From: Alphaproteobacteria bacterium
Lineage (GTDB): Bacteria > Pseudomonadota > Alphaproteobacteria > ATCC43930 > CGMCC-115725
Direction of reading: 5' to 3'
NCBI GenBank assembly: GCA_030039775.1
Contig: JASHUX010000042.1
Span: 1-7,126 of the forward strand
DNA length: 7,126 bases
In this document: piece after piece, positions 1-6,280 of the stretch
Layout of the letters: the number at the start of each line of letters is the position of its first letter
Position numbering within the stretch: position 1 is the first letter of the stretch
Position numbers and translations under genes: made by a program
Notes under the pieces: model-generated
What the model saw: only the letters and a program-made list of their open reading frames with translations
The model's database searches: none
What the model was told of the DNA's origin: nothing

Positions 1-1117
1 TCCCGACCAGCTTGCCGCCGTCGAGCCGCGTGTATTCGAACTGCGCCGCGATGACGTGGCCGTTGCCGGCAAAGAAGCGCTTCGGCTTTGCCCAATGGCG
101 GATGGCGACGCCGTTCATTTGCGCGAAGTCCTGTTCGTGCACGGTGGCGCCCATCGTCTCTGGGCCGCGGCGGTAGACCATCGTCACTTCCTCCGCGCCG
201 AGCCGCTTGGTTTGTACCGCGATATCGATCGCGGTATTGCCGCCGCCGATCACCACGACGCGCCGCCCCACGGCCAGCCGCGACAGGTTTTCGGCCGCGC
301 GCAAATCCGCGATGTAATCGACCGCGTTCGCCACGCCTGCTAGTCCCTCGCCGTCGCATTCCAGCGCCTTCACGCCTGCAAGCCCCATGCCGAGGAACAC
401 GGCGTCGTAATCCTTGCGCAATTGCGACAGTACGACGTCGCGGCCGAGCGCGTGGTTGGTCTGCGCGGCAATGCCGCCGATGCCGAGAATGAAATCGACT
501 TCGCGGCGGGCGAACCGGTCGGGTACTTTGTATTCCGCGACGCCGTATTCGTTGAGGCCGCCCAAGCGTTCGCGCGCTTCGAACACCGTTACGTCATGGC
601 CGAACCGCACCAAACGATGGGCGCACGACAGGCCCGCCGGGCCGCCGCCCACCACGGCGATCTTCTTGCCGGTCGCCGCGGCGCGCGCGAACGGATGTTT
701 CGGCGCGGTGAGGATCGGGTCGGTGGCGTAGCGTTGCAGCCGACCGATCTGAATCGGGTCGCCTTCCTGGGCCGCGCGCACGCAGGCGCACTCGCACAAA
801 ATCTCGGTCGGGCAGACGCGGGCGCAGGCGCCGCCGAAAATGTTGGCTTCGAGAATCCGCATGCCGGCGCCGTCGACATTGTCGGTCGCGATCTTTTTGA
901 TGAAGCCCGGAATGTCGATGCCGGTCGGGCATGCTTCGATGCACGGCGCGTCATAGCAAAAATAACAGCGGTTGGCCTCGACCAGCGCCTGCTCGCGCGG
1001 CAACGGCGGATGAAGATCGCCGAAATTTTCGGCATAGCGCGCCGCATCGAGCCGCCCCGACGCGATGTCGGACTCGTGGTCGCCGCCGCCGTGCTGTTCC
1101 CTCTTCTCGATTGTCAT
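1..1117 (-). CDS. preT: NAD(P)-dependent dihydropyrimidine dehydrogenase subunit PreT (partial at left edge)
   Basis: This is the N-terminal 372 codons of a PreT-type flavoprotein; the C-terminus lies beyond the left edge. PreT passes electrons from NAD(P)H through FAD and Fe-S clusters to PreA, which reduces uracil or thymine in the cytoplasm. The N-terminal Fe-S domain shows C51-x2-C54-x4-C59-x3-C63 followed by P64, then C98, C102, C108 and C112, and IGRLQRYATD at 124-133, where the related dihydropyrimidine dehydrogenase has a glutamine cluster ligand. The FAD loop VVGGGPAG is at 155-162, GGLNEYGVAEYKVPD at 186-200 is typical of PreT, and the second nucleotide loop VVIGGGNTAID is at 288-298. 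The ATG at 1117 places the first cysteine motif about 50 residues in, as usual. preA is expected just beyond the edge (inference). Glutamate synthase small subunit shares this fold, but the NEYGVAEYK segment and the rutR neighbour favour PreT. Confidence 0.9.
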   Translation of the reverse strand, partial: MTIEKREQHGGGDHESDIASGRLDAARYAENFGDLHPPLPREQALVEANRCYFCYDAPCIEACPTGIDIPGFIKKIATDNVDGAGMRILEANIFGGACARVCPTEILCECACVRAAQEGDPIQIGRLQRYATDPILTAPKHPFARAAATGKKIAVVGGGPAGLSCAHRLVRFGHDVTVFEARERLGGLNEYGVAEYKVPDRFARREVDFILGIGGIAAQTNHALGRDVVLSQLRKDYDAVFLGMGLAGVKALECDGEGLAGVANAVDYIADLRAAENLSRLAVGRRVVVIGGGNTAIDIAVQTKRLGAEEVTMVYRRGPETMGATVHEQDFAQMNGVAIRHWAKPKRFFAGNGHVIAAQFEYTRLDGGKLVG

Positions 1118-1151
1118 GCCGCGATTTCCGCCCCCGCGCCGCGCCAAGGCA

Positions 1152-1181
1152 ACTCTACGCAAATCCTGACCGATTGATCAA
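1152..1181 (-). promoter_or_regulatory. Candidate sigma-70-type promoter of preT
   Basis: On the minus strand TTGATC (1181-1176) and TAGAGT (1157-1152) are separated by 18 bp. Each matches its consensus hexamer at four of six positions. Transcription would start near 1145 and leave a leader of about 28 nt before the preT ATG. The -35 hexamer lies inside the candidate RutR operator, an arrangement that suits repression. The match is moderate, so this is a prediction only. Confidence 0.4.
1166..1181. promoter_or_regulatory. Candidate RutR operator between preT and rutR
   Basis: The 16-mer CTGACCGATTGATCAA matches the E. coli RutR site pattern TTGACCA-N2-TGGTCAA at 11 of 14 defined positions. 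It contains the perfect octamer palindrome TTGATCAA (1174-1181). It sits between the divergent preT and rutR genes, covers the likely preT -35, and is the best such match I found in the gap. That RutR binds here is inferred from position and similarity; the alphaproteobacterial consensus may differ from the E. coli one. Confidence 0.45.
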
Positions 1182-1265
1182 GATGCGCGACAAGCTCGTG
1201 CGTTCCCTCGACTGCGCGCGCCGCGCGCCTGCGCGGGCTAGTAGTCGACGGACGCACGGCGGTTC

Positions 1266-1271
1266 TATAGT
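1266..1271 (+). promoter_or_regulatory. Candidate -10 element of the rutR-like gene
   Basis: TATAGT matches the -10 consensus at five of six positions and lies 28 bp before the chosen ATG. No convincing -35 is present at 16-18 bp; the nearest is TCGACG at 1245-1250 with only 15 bp spacing. It is proposed because it is the only AT-rich hexamer of this type close to the gene start. Confidence 0.3.
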
Positions 1272-1299
1272 CCGATAAAGACCACGCGATGAGGGCGTG

Positions 1300-1950
1300 A
1301 TGGCGGCAAAGACGAGAAAGCGACAGGAAATGTTGGCACGGCCGGGATTGATCCGGCGACGCAATGTCGCGAAGATTCTCAAGGCCGCCGAGACCGTGTT
1401 CGCCAGCAAAGGCTTCAGCGGCGCCAGCACGGCCGCGATCGCCCGTCTCGCCGGCGTGCCCAAGCCCAATCTCCACTATTATTTTCGCACCAAGCAGGCG
1501 CTCTACGAAGCGGTGCTCGATCATGTTCTCGGCATGTGGGTCGATGCGATGGAGGAGCTGCATCCCGGCGCCGATCCGGCCGATGCGCTGTCGCGCTATG
1601 TCGCGCGCAAGATCGACCTGTCGCGGCGCTTGCCGGCCGCGTCGCGGCTCTGGGCGATGGAAATGCTGGCGGGCGCACCGCATATCGGCGGCTTCTTGCG
1701 CGGCCGCGTACGCGAGCTGGTAGCAGAAAAATCCGCCCTGATCGAAACCTGGATTGAGGCAGGCCGGATCGCGCCGGTCGTGCCAGCGCATTTGTTCTTC
1801 GTGATCTGGGCGGCGACTCAGACCTACGCCGATTTCGCGGTGCAGATGACCGCCGTGCTCAACCGCAAATCGCTCGACGCCGATTTCTACGACACCGGGC
1901 GCGACACGCTGACGACGCTGATCGTCAACGGGCTCGGGCTAAAACGATGA
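1300..1950 (+). CDS. rutR: TetR-family regulator, RutR-like
   Basis: This 216-residue protein is a one-component repressor with a TetR N-terminal helix-turn-helix (about residues 24-70, recognition region near VPKPNLHYYFRTKQALYEAV) and a RutR-type C-terminal ligand domain. Segments I recognise from E. coli RutR are ASRLWAMEMLAGAP (114-127), EKSALIETWI (143-152) and IWAATQTYADFA (169-180). RutR of E. coli senses uracil and controls pyrimidine use and related nitrogen genes. The divergent preT supports the same role here. I chose the ATG at 1300 because GAGGG at 1291-1295 serves it better than the GTG at 1297, which lies too close to that sequence. Length matches the family. No hairpin terminator is visible after the stop. 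Uracil binding is inferred by homology. Confidence 0.88.
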   Translation: MAAKTRKRQEMLARPGLIRRRNVAKILKAAETVFASKGFSGASTAAIARLAGVPKPNLHYYFRTKQALYEAVLDHVLGMWVDAMEELHPGADPADALSRYVARKIDLSRRLPAASRLWAMEMLAGAPHIGGFLRGRVRELVAEKSALIETWIEAGRIAPVVPAHLFFVIWAATQTYADFAVQMTAVLNRKSLDADFYDTGRDTLTTLIVNGLGLKR

Positions 1951-1963
1951 GAGGCGAAGGAAC

Positions 1964-1992
1964 TCGACAATAAACGCATCGTGCGTTATATA
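1964..1992 (+). promoter_or_regulatory. Candidate sigma-70-type promoter in the rutR-ald gap
   Basis: TCGACA (1964-1969, five of six matches to the -35 consensus) is followed after exactly 17 bp by TATATA (1987-1992, four of six). Transcription would begin around 1999 and run rightwards through the low-GC gap, towards and antisense to ald. The only open frame it could serve is the doubtful ORF at 2008-2202, so a small or antisense RNA is an alternative product. Confidence 0.35.
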
Positions 1993-2007
1993 TAGGCCAA
2001 CTGAAAC

Positions 2008-2202
2008 TTGTCCGTTAGGGCATATGATGACAACGTGTTAAAGCTTTGGAATGACTTCGGAAATCATTGGTGCTGGGAACCAGTTCGGGATATGCCCTTG
2101 GCAGATTACGTAGCCGCCCTAAAGCAGGGTCAACGGGAATTTCATTCCTGTTTAACCGGGATACTTGCGTTTCCCGAAAAAATTCCCCAATTTAGTCAAT
2201 AA
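2008..2202 (+). CDS. Orphan small ORF of unknown function (doubtful)
   Basis: This is an open frame of 64 codons from a TTG, or 55 codons from the GTG at 2035. I do not recognise the product. It is rich in aromatic residues early on (KLWNDFGNHWCWEPVRDMPL, residues 12-31), has no signal peptide or membrane segment, and ends FPEKIPQFSQ. Neither start has a good ribosome-binding site. Codon use is AT-rich and unlike the neighbouring genes, which could mean transfer, a decayed gene fragment or simply non-coding DNA. A plausible promoter lies just upstream. I include it so that the gap is described, not because I believe it is firmly coding. Confidence 0.2.
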   Translation: MSVRAYDDNVLKLWNDFGNHWCWEPVRDMPLADYVAALKQGQREFHSCLTGILAFPEKIPQFSQ

Positions 2203-2251
2203 TTTCAATGATGAAAGCCGAGAAACGAAACCAAAACGAACTCAATTCCAA

Positions 2252-2283
2252 CCCAATCTCGACCTCAAACGAAGGCGATTGGG
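2252..2283 (-). terminator. Probable intrinsic terminator of ald
   Basis: CCCAATC (2252-2258) and GATTGGG (2277-2283) form a perfect 7-bp stem, with a further CCT/AGG pairing inside (2263-2265 with 2273-2275). On the minus strand the stem begins directly after the ald TAG stop. It is followed by T-rich sequence (complement of 2216-2250), although the T run is interrupted. Position and orientation fit termination of ald; the imperfect T tract and large loop lower confidence. Confidence 0.5.
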
Positions 2284-3399
<1,116 letters not shown>

Positions 3400-3475
3400 A
3401 CCCTCTTATATAGTATCTCTTGACCTAGTTTCCGCTGCCGTAGCCCCCTTCCTAACCCTCGCCGCGGACGCGGTA

Positions 3476-3493
3476 GACAAAGCTGGCTTTGTC
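3476..3493. promoter_or_regulatory. Perfect 18-bp palindrome, candidate operator of the VOC gene
   Basis: GACAAAGC and GCTTTGTC form perfect 8-bp arms around a central TG. The right arm covers the proposed -35 of the downstream gene. A third related half, GGCTTTGGTC (3501-3510), repeats GGCTTTG of the right arm 16 bp further on. No T run follows, and it lies upstream of a gene and not after one, so it is more likely a protein-binding site than a terminator. The regulator is unknown; it could act on the VOC gene, on ald, or on both. Confidence 0.5.
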
Positions 3494-3516
3494 GGGTGGG
3501 GGCTTTGGTCTAGAAT
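3489..3516 (+). promoter_or_regulatory. Candidate sigma-70-type promoter of the VOC gene
   Basis: TTGTCG (3489-3494, four of six) and TAGAAT (3511-3516, five of six) are separated by 16 bp. The start would fall near 3523, about 23 nt before the ATG at 3546, leaving room for the strong AGGAGG at 3534-3539. The -35 lies in the right arm of the 18-bp palindrome. Confidence 0.5.
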
Positions 3517-3545
3517 AAAGTCAACGAACGCTTAGGAGGAATCTC

Positions 3546-4229
3546 ATGGGCCTGCCGAACGGCGTACACCATCTCGCCCTCAACACCGGCGACATGAAGG
3601 CGCAAGTCGAATTCTTCACCGATGTGCTCGGCGCCGAGTTGAAAGCGCTTTATTGGATGCACGGCACCAACGGCTACTTCCACGGCTTCCTTGAACTCAA
3701 CGAGCATTCCTACATCGCGTTCGTTCAGGCGCCGCAGGGCGCGGTGGACGCAACCTCGCCGCCCGTGCCGGAGAAAGCCTCGCTCAATCACGTCGCCTTC
3801 AATGTCGGCAGCGAGGAGAAATTGGTCGCGATGCGCGACCGGATCCGCTCGCGCGGCGTCGTGGTCATCGGGCCGATCGATCACGGTTTCTGCAAGTCGA
3901 TTTATTTCGGCGGCCCGGAAGGTCTGCGCCTCGAACTCTCGACCAACCCGGTGGGGATCGACGAGCGCGCCTGGATCGATCCCGAAGTGGTCGAGAAATG
4001 CAACATCAGCGCCGAAGAATTGAAAACCTATCTTGCGCCCGCCAAGTACCGCGACGAAGCGGGCAAAGTTACCCAACCGCCACTCCGTGACGACAAGCCT
4101 CATCCGATGTGGCGCGGCGAGGCGCTCTATCGCGCACTCCGTATGACCGACGACGAGGTCACGCGCACGATGAGCGAGCCAACGCCGCCGGTGAAGGTCG
4201 AGCCGCGTACGCACGCGATGGCGAAGTAG
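3546..4229 (+). CDS. VOC-superfamily (glyoxalase/dioxygenase-like) metalloenzyme
   Basis: This 227-residue protein has two vicinal-oxygen-chelate modules. Module one starts GVHHLALNTGDMKAQVEFFT (6-25), and module two starts LNHVAFNVGSEEKLVAMRDR (80-99). Likely metal ligands are H9, E50 (in FHGFLELN), H82 and E130 (in GLRLELST), matching the usual His/Glu spacing, so an active metal site is plausible. A tail of about 95 residues after the second module (NPVGIDERAWIDPEVVEKC onwards) is rich in charged residues and proline and exceeds the minimal domain. The start is well fixed by AGGAGG at 3534-3539, six bases before the ATG. The substrate cannot be told from sequence; glyoxalase I, extradiol dioxygenase and fosfomycin-resistance proteins all share the fold. 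The gene is alone, with its own promoter and terminator. Its regulation may involve the upstream palindrome. Confidence 0.85.
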   Translation: MGLPNGVHHLALNTGDMKAQVEFFTDVLGAELKALYWMHGTNGYFHGFLELNEHSYIAFVQAPQGAVDATSPPVPEKASLNHVAFNVGSEEKLVAMRDRIRSRGVVVIGPIDHGFCKSIYFGGPEGLRLELSTNPVGIDERAWIDPEVVEKCNISAEELKTYLAPAKYRDEAGKVTQPPLRDDKPHPMWRGEALYRALRMTDDEVTRTMSEPTPPVKVEPRTHAMAK

Positions 4230-4251
4230 ACCGCTCGATATCGGAAAAGAA

Positions 4252-4281
4252 AAAGGGCCGGCGATTGCGCGCCGGCCCTTT
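4252..4281. terminator. Intrinsic terminator shared by the VOC gene and amtB
   Basis: AAAGGGCCGGCG (4252-4263) and CGCCGGCCCTTT (4270-4281) form a perfect 12-bp, GC-rich stem with a 6-nt loop. It sits between the two convergent genes, 22 bp after the VOC stop and 16 bp after the amtB stop. For amtB (minus strand) the stem runs into TTTCTTTTCC, a good U tract. For the VOC gene only TTT follows, so termination in that direction is probably weaker. Confidence 0.88.
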
Positions 4282-4297
4282 CGGGAGAGGTCTAGAA

Positions 4298-5620
4298 CTA
4301 TTCGCCTTCGACGCCGATGGCGTAAGCGGTCTCACCATGTACCGCGTCGTCGCCGACTTTCAATTTCGCCTCGTCCATGCGCAATGGGACGAAGATCGAA
4401 ATCACCTTAAGGATGATAAAGGTGGCGATGGCGTTGTACGCGATGATGAACGCGGCGCCGTAGACCTGGAGCAGCAACTGATGCCCCGGGTCGCCGTAGA
4501 ACAGACCGGTGACGCTGACGCCTGGGGCATCTTTGTCGGTGCCGATATATTCCAGCATGTTCGGATTCGCGAGAAATCCGACCAGCAGACCACCGCACAA
4601 GCCGGCAATGCCGTGCGTGGAGAACACGCTCAGCGTATCGTCGACCTTCATCATGAACTTGGTCTTCTGGAGCTTGTTCATCGCGAACCACGGAATGATG
4701 CCGGCGACGATGCCGACAACGATGGCGCCCCAGCCATCGACAAAACCGGCGCTCGGCGTGATCGCAACCAGACCCGCGATCATGCCGTTGACCGCGCCGA
4801 TGATCGACGGTTTGCCGTAGGCGATCTTGTCCATCACCGTCCAGACAAGAAGGGCAACCGCCGTCGCGGTATTGGTGTTGAGCACCGCGGCGCCGGCGTC
4901 GGCGTTGGCAAAGTACGGGTCGCCGCCGTTGAAGCCGTTCCAGCCCAGCCACAAAATGCCGGCACCGATCAAGGTCACCAGCAGGCTGTTGGGCGGGAAG
5001 TTATCGCGGTCCGCCTGCAATCGCGGTCCGATTACCGCGGCAGCGACGAACCCCGACGTTCCGGCGGCGAGATGAATGACATAGCCGCCCGAAAAGTCTT
5101 GGACGCCGAGGACCGAGAGCCAGCCGCCGCCCCACAAGCTGAACGCGCCAACTGTGTAGACCAGCGTCATCCAGACGGGGCAGAAGATCACCCATGCCGT
5201 GAAGTTCATGCGGCCCAATACAGATCCGCCGAGGATGATCACGGTGATCGCGGCGAACACGAATTGGAAGAACATCAACGTGGCCATCGGGAACGTCATC
5301 GCCGGCATGCCGGACGCCGCCGCAGGAATTGTCGCCTGGCCGGTGGTGAACAAGGCCGAGGTCGCCAACATGGGCTTGCCGAGGAACGAGAACCACTGCG
5401 GCCCGAACGCCATGTTGTAGTCGAACAGAATCCACACTACCAAGACGGAGGCGAAGGCGTAGAAGCACATGAAGGCGGAGTTGATCGCCCATTTCTTCTT
5501 GACGACGCCGCCATACAGGACTGCCAAGCCGGGAATGCTTTGCAATCCGACAAAGGTCGCTGCGGCTAGCTGCCAGGCGTTGTTGCCTGTATCGAGCCAT
5601 TTCGGTGACGGTACGAGCAT
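4298..5620 (-). CDS. amtB: Ammonium transporter, Amt/MEP family, AMT2-like
   Basis: This 440-residue inner-membrane ammonium channel has many hydrophobic segments. By alignment from memory to E. coli AmtB, the Phe gate is F122 and F230, the recruitment-site Trp is W163, the conserved Asp is D175 (QDFSGGYVIH), and the pore histidines are H183 and H336 (FSTHGIAG). The position of E. coli S219 is D234 here (NGFNGGDPY). The stretches VLNTNTATAVALLVW, KPSIIGAVNGMIAGLVAITP and VDDTLSVFSTH resemble plant AMT2 more than E. coli AmtB. The cytoplasmic tail keeps HGETAY, the segment involved in PII (GlnK) control, although no glnK precedes the gene. I chose the ATG at 5620 because GGGGGAAG lies just upstream and upstream codons add only a non-conserved, proline/glycine-rich extension. 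No cleaved signal peptide is evident. Confidence 0.96.
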   Translation of the reverse strand: MLVPSPKWLDTGNNAWQLAAATFVGLQSIPGLAVLYGGVVKKKWAINSAFMCFYAFASVLVVWILFDYNMAFGPQWFSFLGKPMLATSALFTTGQATIPAAASGMPAMTFPMATLMFFQFVFAAITVIILGGSVLGRMNFTAWVIFCPVWMTLVYTVGAFSLWGGGWLSVLGVQDFSGGYVIHLAAGTSGFVAAAVIGPRLQADRDNFPPNSLLVTLIGAGILWLGWNGFNGGDPYFANADAGAAVLNTNTATAVALLVWTVMDKIAYGKPSIIGAVNGMIAGLVAITPSAGFVDGWGAIVVGIVAGIIPWFAMNKLQKTKFMMKVDDTLSVFSTHGIAGLCGGLLVGFLANPNMLEYIGTDKDAPGVSVTGLFYGDPGHQLLLQVYGAAFIIAYNAIATFIILKVISIFVPLRMDEAKLKVGDDAVHGETAYAIGVEGE

Positions 5621-5657
5621 GAATCTTCCCCCAATTTTTGGCGTTGCGAGGAAACGA

Positions 5658-5691
5658 CCGGGTCCGCACGCCCCCACGTTGCGGGGCCCGG
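5658..5691 (-). other. GC-rich hairpin in the amtB leader
   Basis: Within the predicted 5' leader of amtB, GCCCC and GGGGC (5683-5687 and 5670-5674) can pair around an 8-nt loop. CCGGG/CCCGG arms at 5658-5662 and 5687-5691 could extend or compete with this stem. No run of T follows and no riboswitch class is recognised. It may only reflect local GC content. Confidence 0.25.
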
Positions 5692-5716
5692 ATGAGCCGG
5701 CAGACGTACATTGGTA

Positions 5717-5732
5717 GGCAAGAGCTATGCCA
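5717..5732 (-). promoter_or_regulatory. Sigma-54 (-24/-12) promoter of amtB
   Basis: The minus strand reads TGGCAT-AGCTC-TTGCC. This matches the RpoN pattern TGGCAC-N5-TTGC at nine of the ten defined bases, and the GG and GC doublets are exactly 10 bp apart. The start would be near 5706, giving a leader of about 86 nt before the amtB ATG. Sigma-54 promoters require an enhancer-binding activator. For amtB in proteobacteria this is classically NtrC under nitrogen limitation, so that regulator is inferred. Confidence 0.8.
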
Positions 5733-5740
5733 GTTACCGT

Positions 5741-5796
5741 GGCACCGATCGGTCAATAGCGCGAGACAACCGCCGTGTGAACGGTCACGGGGCACC
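5741..5796 (-). promoter_or_regulatory. Candidate activator-binding region upstream of the amtB promoter
   Basis: Two copies of GGCACC (5741-5746 and 5791-5796) lie 50 bp apart; on the minus strand they read GGTGCC, like an NtrC half-site. The first is part of the perfect decamer ACCGATCGGT (5744-5753), whose centre is near -43. Between them CCGTG/CACGG arms (5773-5777 and 5786-5790) form an imperfect 18-bp palindrome near -75, a usual distance for an enhancer. No site matches the full TGCACC-N5-GGTGCA pattern, so the assignment to NtrC is tentative. Confidence 0.35.
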
Positions 5797-5916
5797 CTAC
5801 CAGCCGAAACTGCCCATAATTTACGCAGTGTGCCCGATTTATGATCGTCCGACGCCGGAGCTTTGCAAAAAATTACGATTCCGGTATGGACTGCCGTTGG
5901 CAGTGGGAGGGACCGG

Positions 5917-6249
5917 TTGTTCCGTTCAATTCGATTGAGCGCCGCAATCGTCGTTTTGAGCGCCATGGCGTGGCCGTCAAACGGCGCCGATACCCGACAA
6001 GACGCAGCCTTCGTTACGTGCACCAATCCGGTCAGCGGCGTTCATTGGCAAATCGTGGTCGACTACCAAAATAAGACGGTCGACTCGTTTCCCGCGGCCA
6101 TCACACGGTCGGAGATTTCGTGGTTCGATCCACGAGACCAAGGCTACAACACGATGGATCGCGCCTCCGGAGAATTGGTGACCGCGGTCGGTTCGAGTAC
6201 TGGCGGTTGGCTTCGACACAATCATTGCAGCCTCGATCGGTCGCGCTGA
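5917..6249 (+). CDS. Small predicted exported protein of unknown function
   Basis: This is a 110-residue product from a TTG start. I chose that start because GGGAGG (5905-5910) lies six bases upstream and it yields a clean signal peptide: FRSIRLS, a hydrophobic core AAIVVLSAMA, then WPSNGA with likely cleavage before DTRQD. An upstream TTG at 5863 would put a polar, charged stretch ahead of the signal and has no ribosome-binding site. The mature part of about 86 residues has two cysteines, in VTCTNP and HNHCSLD, near opposite ends; they could form a disulfide in the periplasm. It also has alternating motifs such as WQIVVDYQNKTVDSF and TMDRASGELVTAVGSSTGGW that suggest a small beta-rich domain. 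I cannot name a family with certainty. It lies 31 bp before the PP2C gene on the same strand, so the two may be co-transcribed. Confidence 0.7.
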   Translation: MFRSIRLSAAIVVLSAMAWPSNGADTRQDAAFVTCTNPVSGVHWQIVVDYQNKTVDSFPAAITRSEISWFDPRDQGYNTMDRASGELVTAVGSSTGGWLRHNHCSLDRSR

Positions 6250-6280
6250 CGGCATGACGCGGCGAGCGAGCGACTGAGCT

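Larger units (their letters stand above)
1951..2283. other. AT-richer intergenic gap between rutR and ald
   Basis: This 333-bp gap has clearly lower GC than its surroundings, roughly 45% by eye over 2008-2202 against well above 60% in the neighbouring genes. It holds a sigma-70-like promoter near 1964-1992, a weak open frame at 2008-2202, an A-rich run around 2215-2250 and the likely ald terminator at its right end. No recognisable transposase, integrase, tRNA or other remnant was found, and no target-site duplication was seen. It may be an acquired fragment or a decayed gene. Confidence 0.6.

Noticed and set aside
422..1177. Open frame of 251 codons on the plus strand opposite preT
   Set aside because: It is the antisense of a clear PreT reading frame with its Fe-S cysteine motifs and nucleotide loops.
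1297..1299. GTG start one codon earlier for the rutR-like gene
   Set aside because: GAGGG at 1291-1295 would be only one base from this GTG. The ATG at 1300 is better placed.
2011..2045. GTTAGGG and GTTAAAG motifs considered as an integron attC site
   Set aside because: Neither fits GTTRRRY, no complementary RYYYAAC partner at a suitable distance was found, and there is no integrase or cassette context.
2131..2180. Short inverted repeats (GGAAT/ATTCC and CGGGA/TCCCG) considered as a terminator for rutR
   Set aside because: The stems are only 5 bp, lie about 190 bp after the rutR stop, and are not followed by a T run on the plus strand.
4109..5569. Open frame of 486 codons on the plus strand opposite amtB
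   Set aside because: Its composition (repetitive Asp, Arg, His and Gly) is that of an antisense shadow of a GC-rich gene, while the minus strand encodes an unmistakable Amt protein with conserved pore residues.
5740..5755. Possible second sigma-54 promoter on the plus strand (TGGCAC followed by CGATCGGTCA)
   Set aside because: The -24 half is perfect, but the -12 half has GG where GC is required and lacks TTGC.
5863..5916. Upstream TTG start for the small exported protein
   Set aside because: It lacks a ribosome-binding site and would add 18 residues, including W, R and D, before the hydrophobic signal. The TTG at 5917 has a strong GGGAGG at ideal distance.
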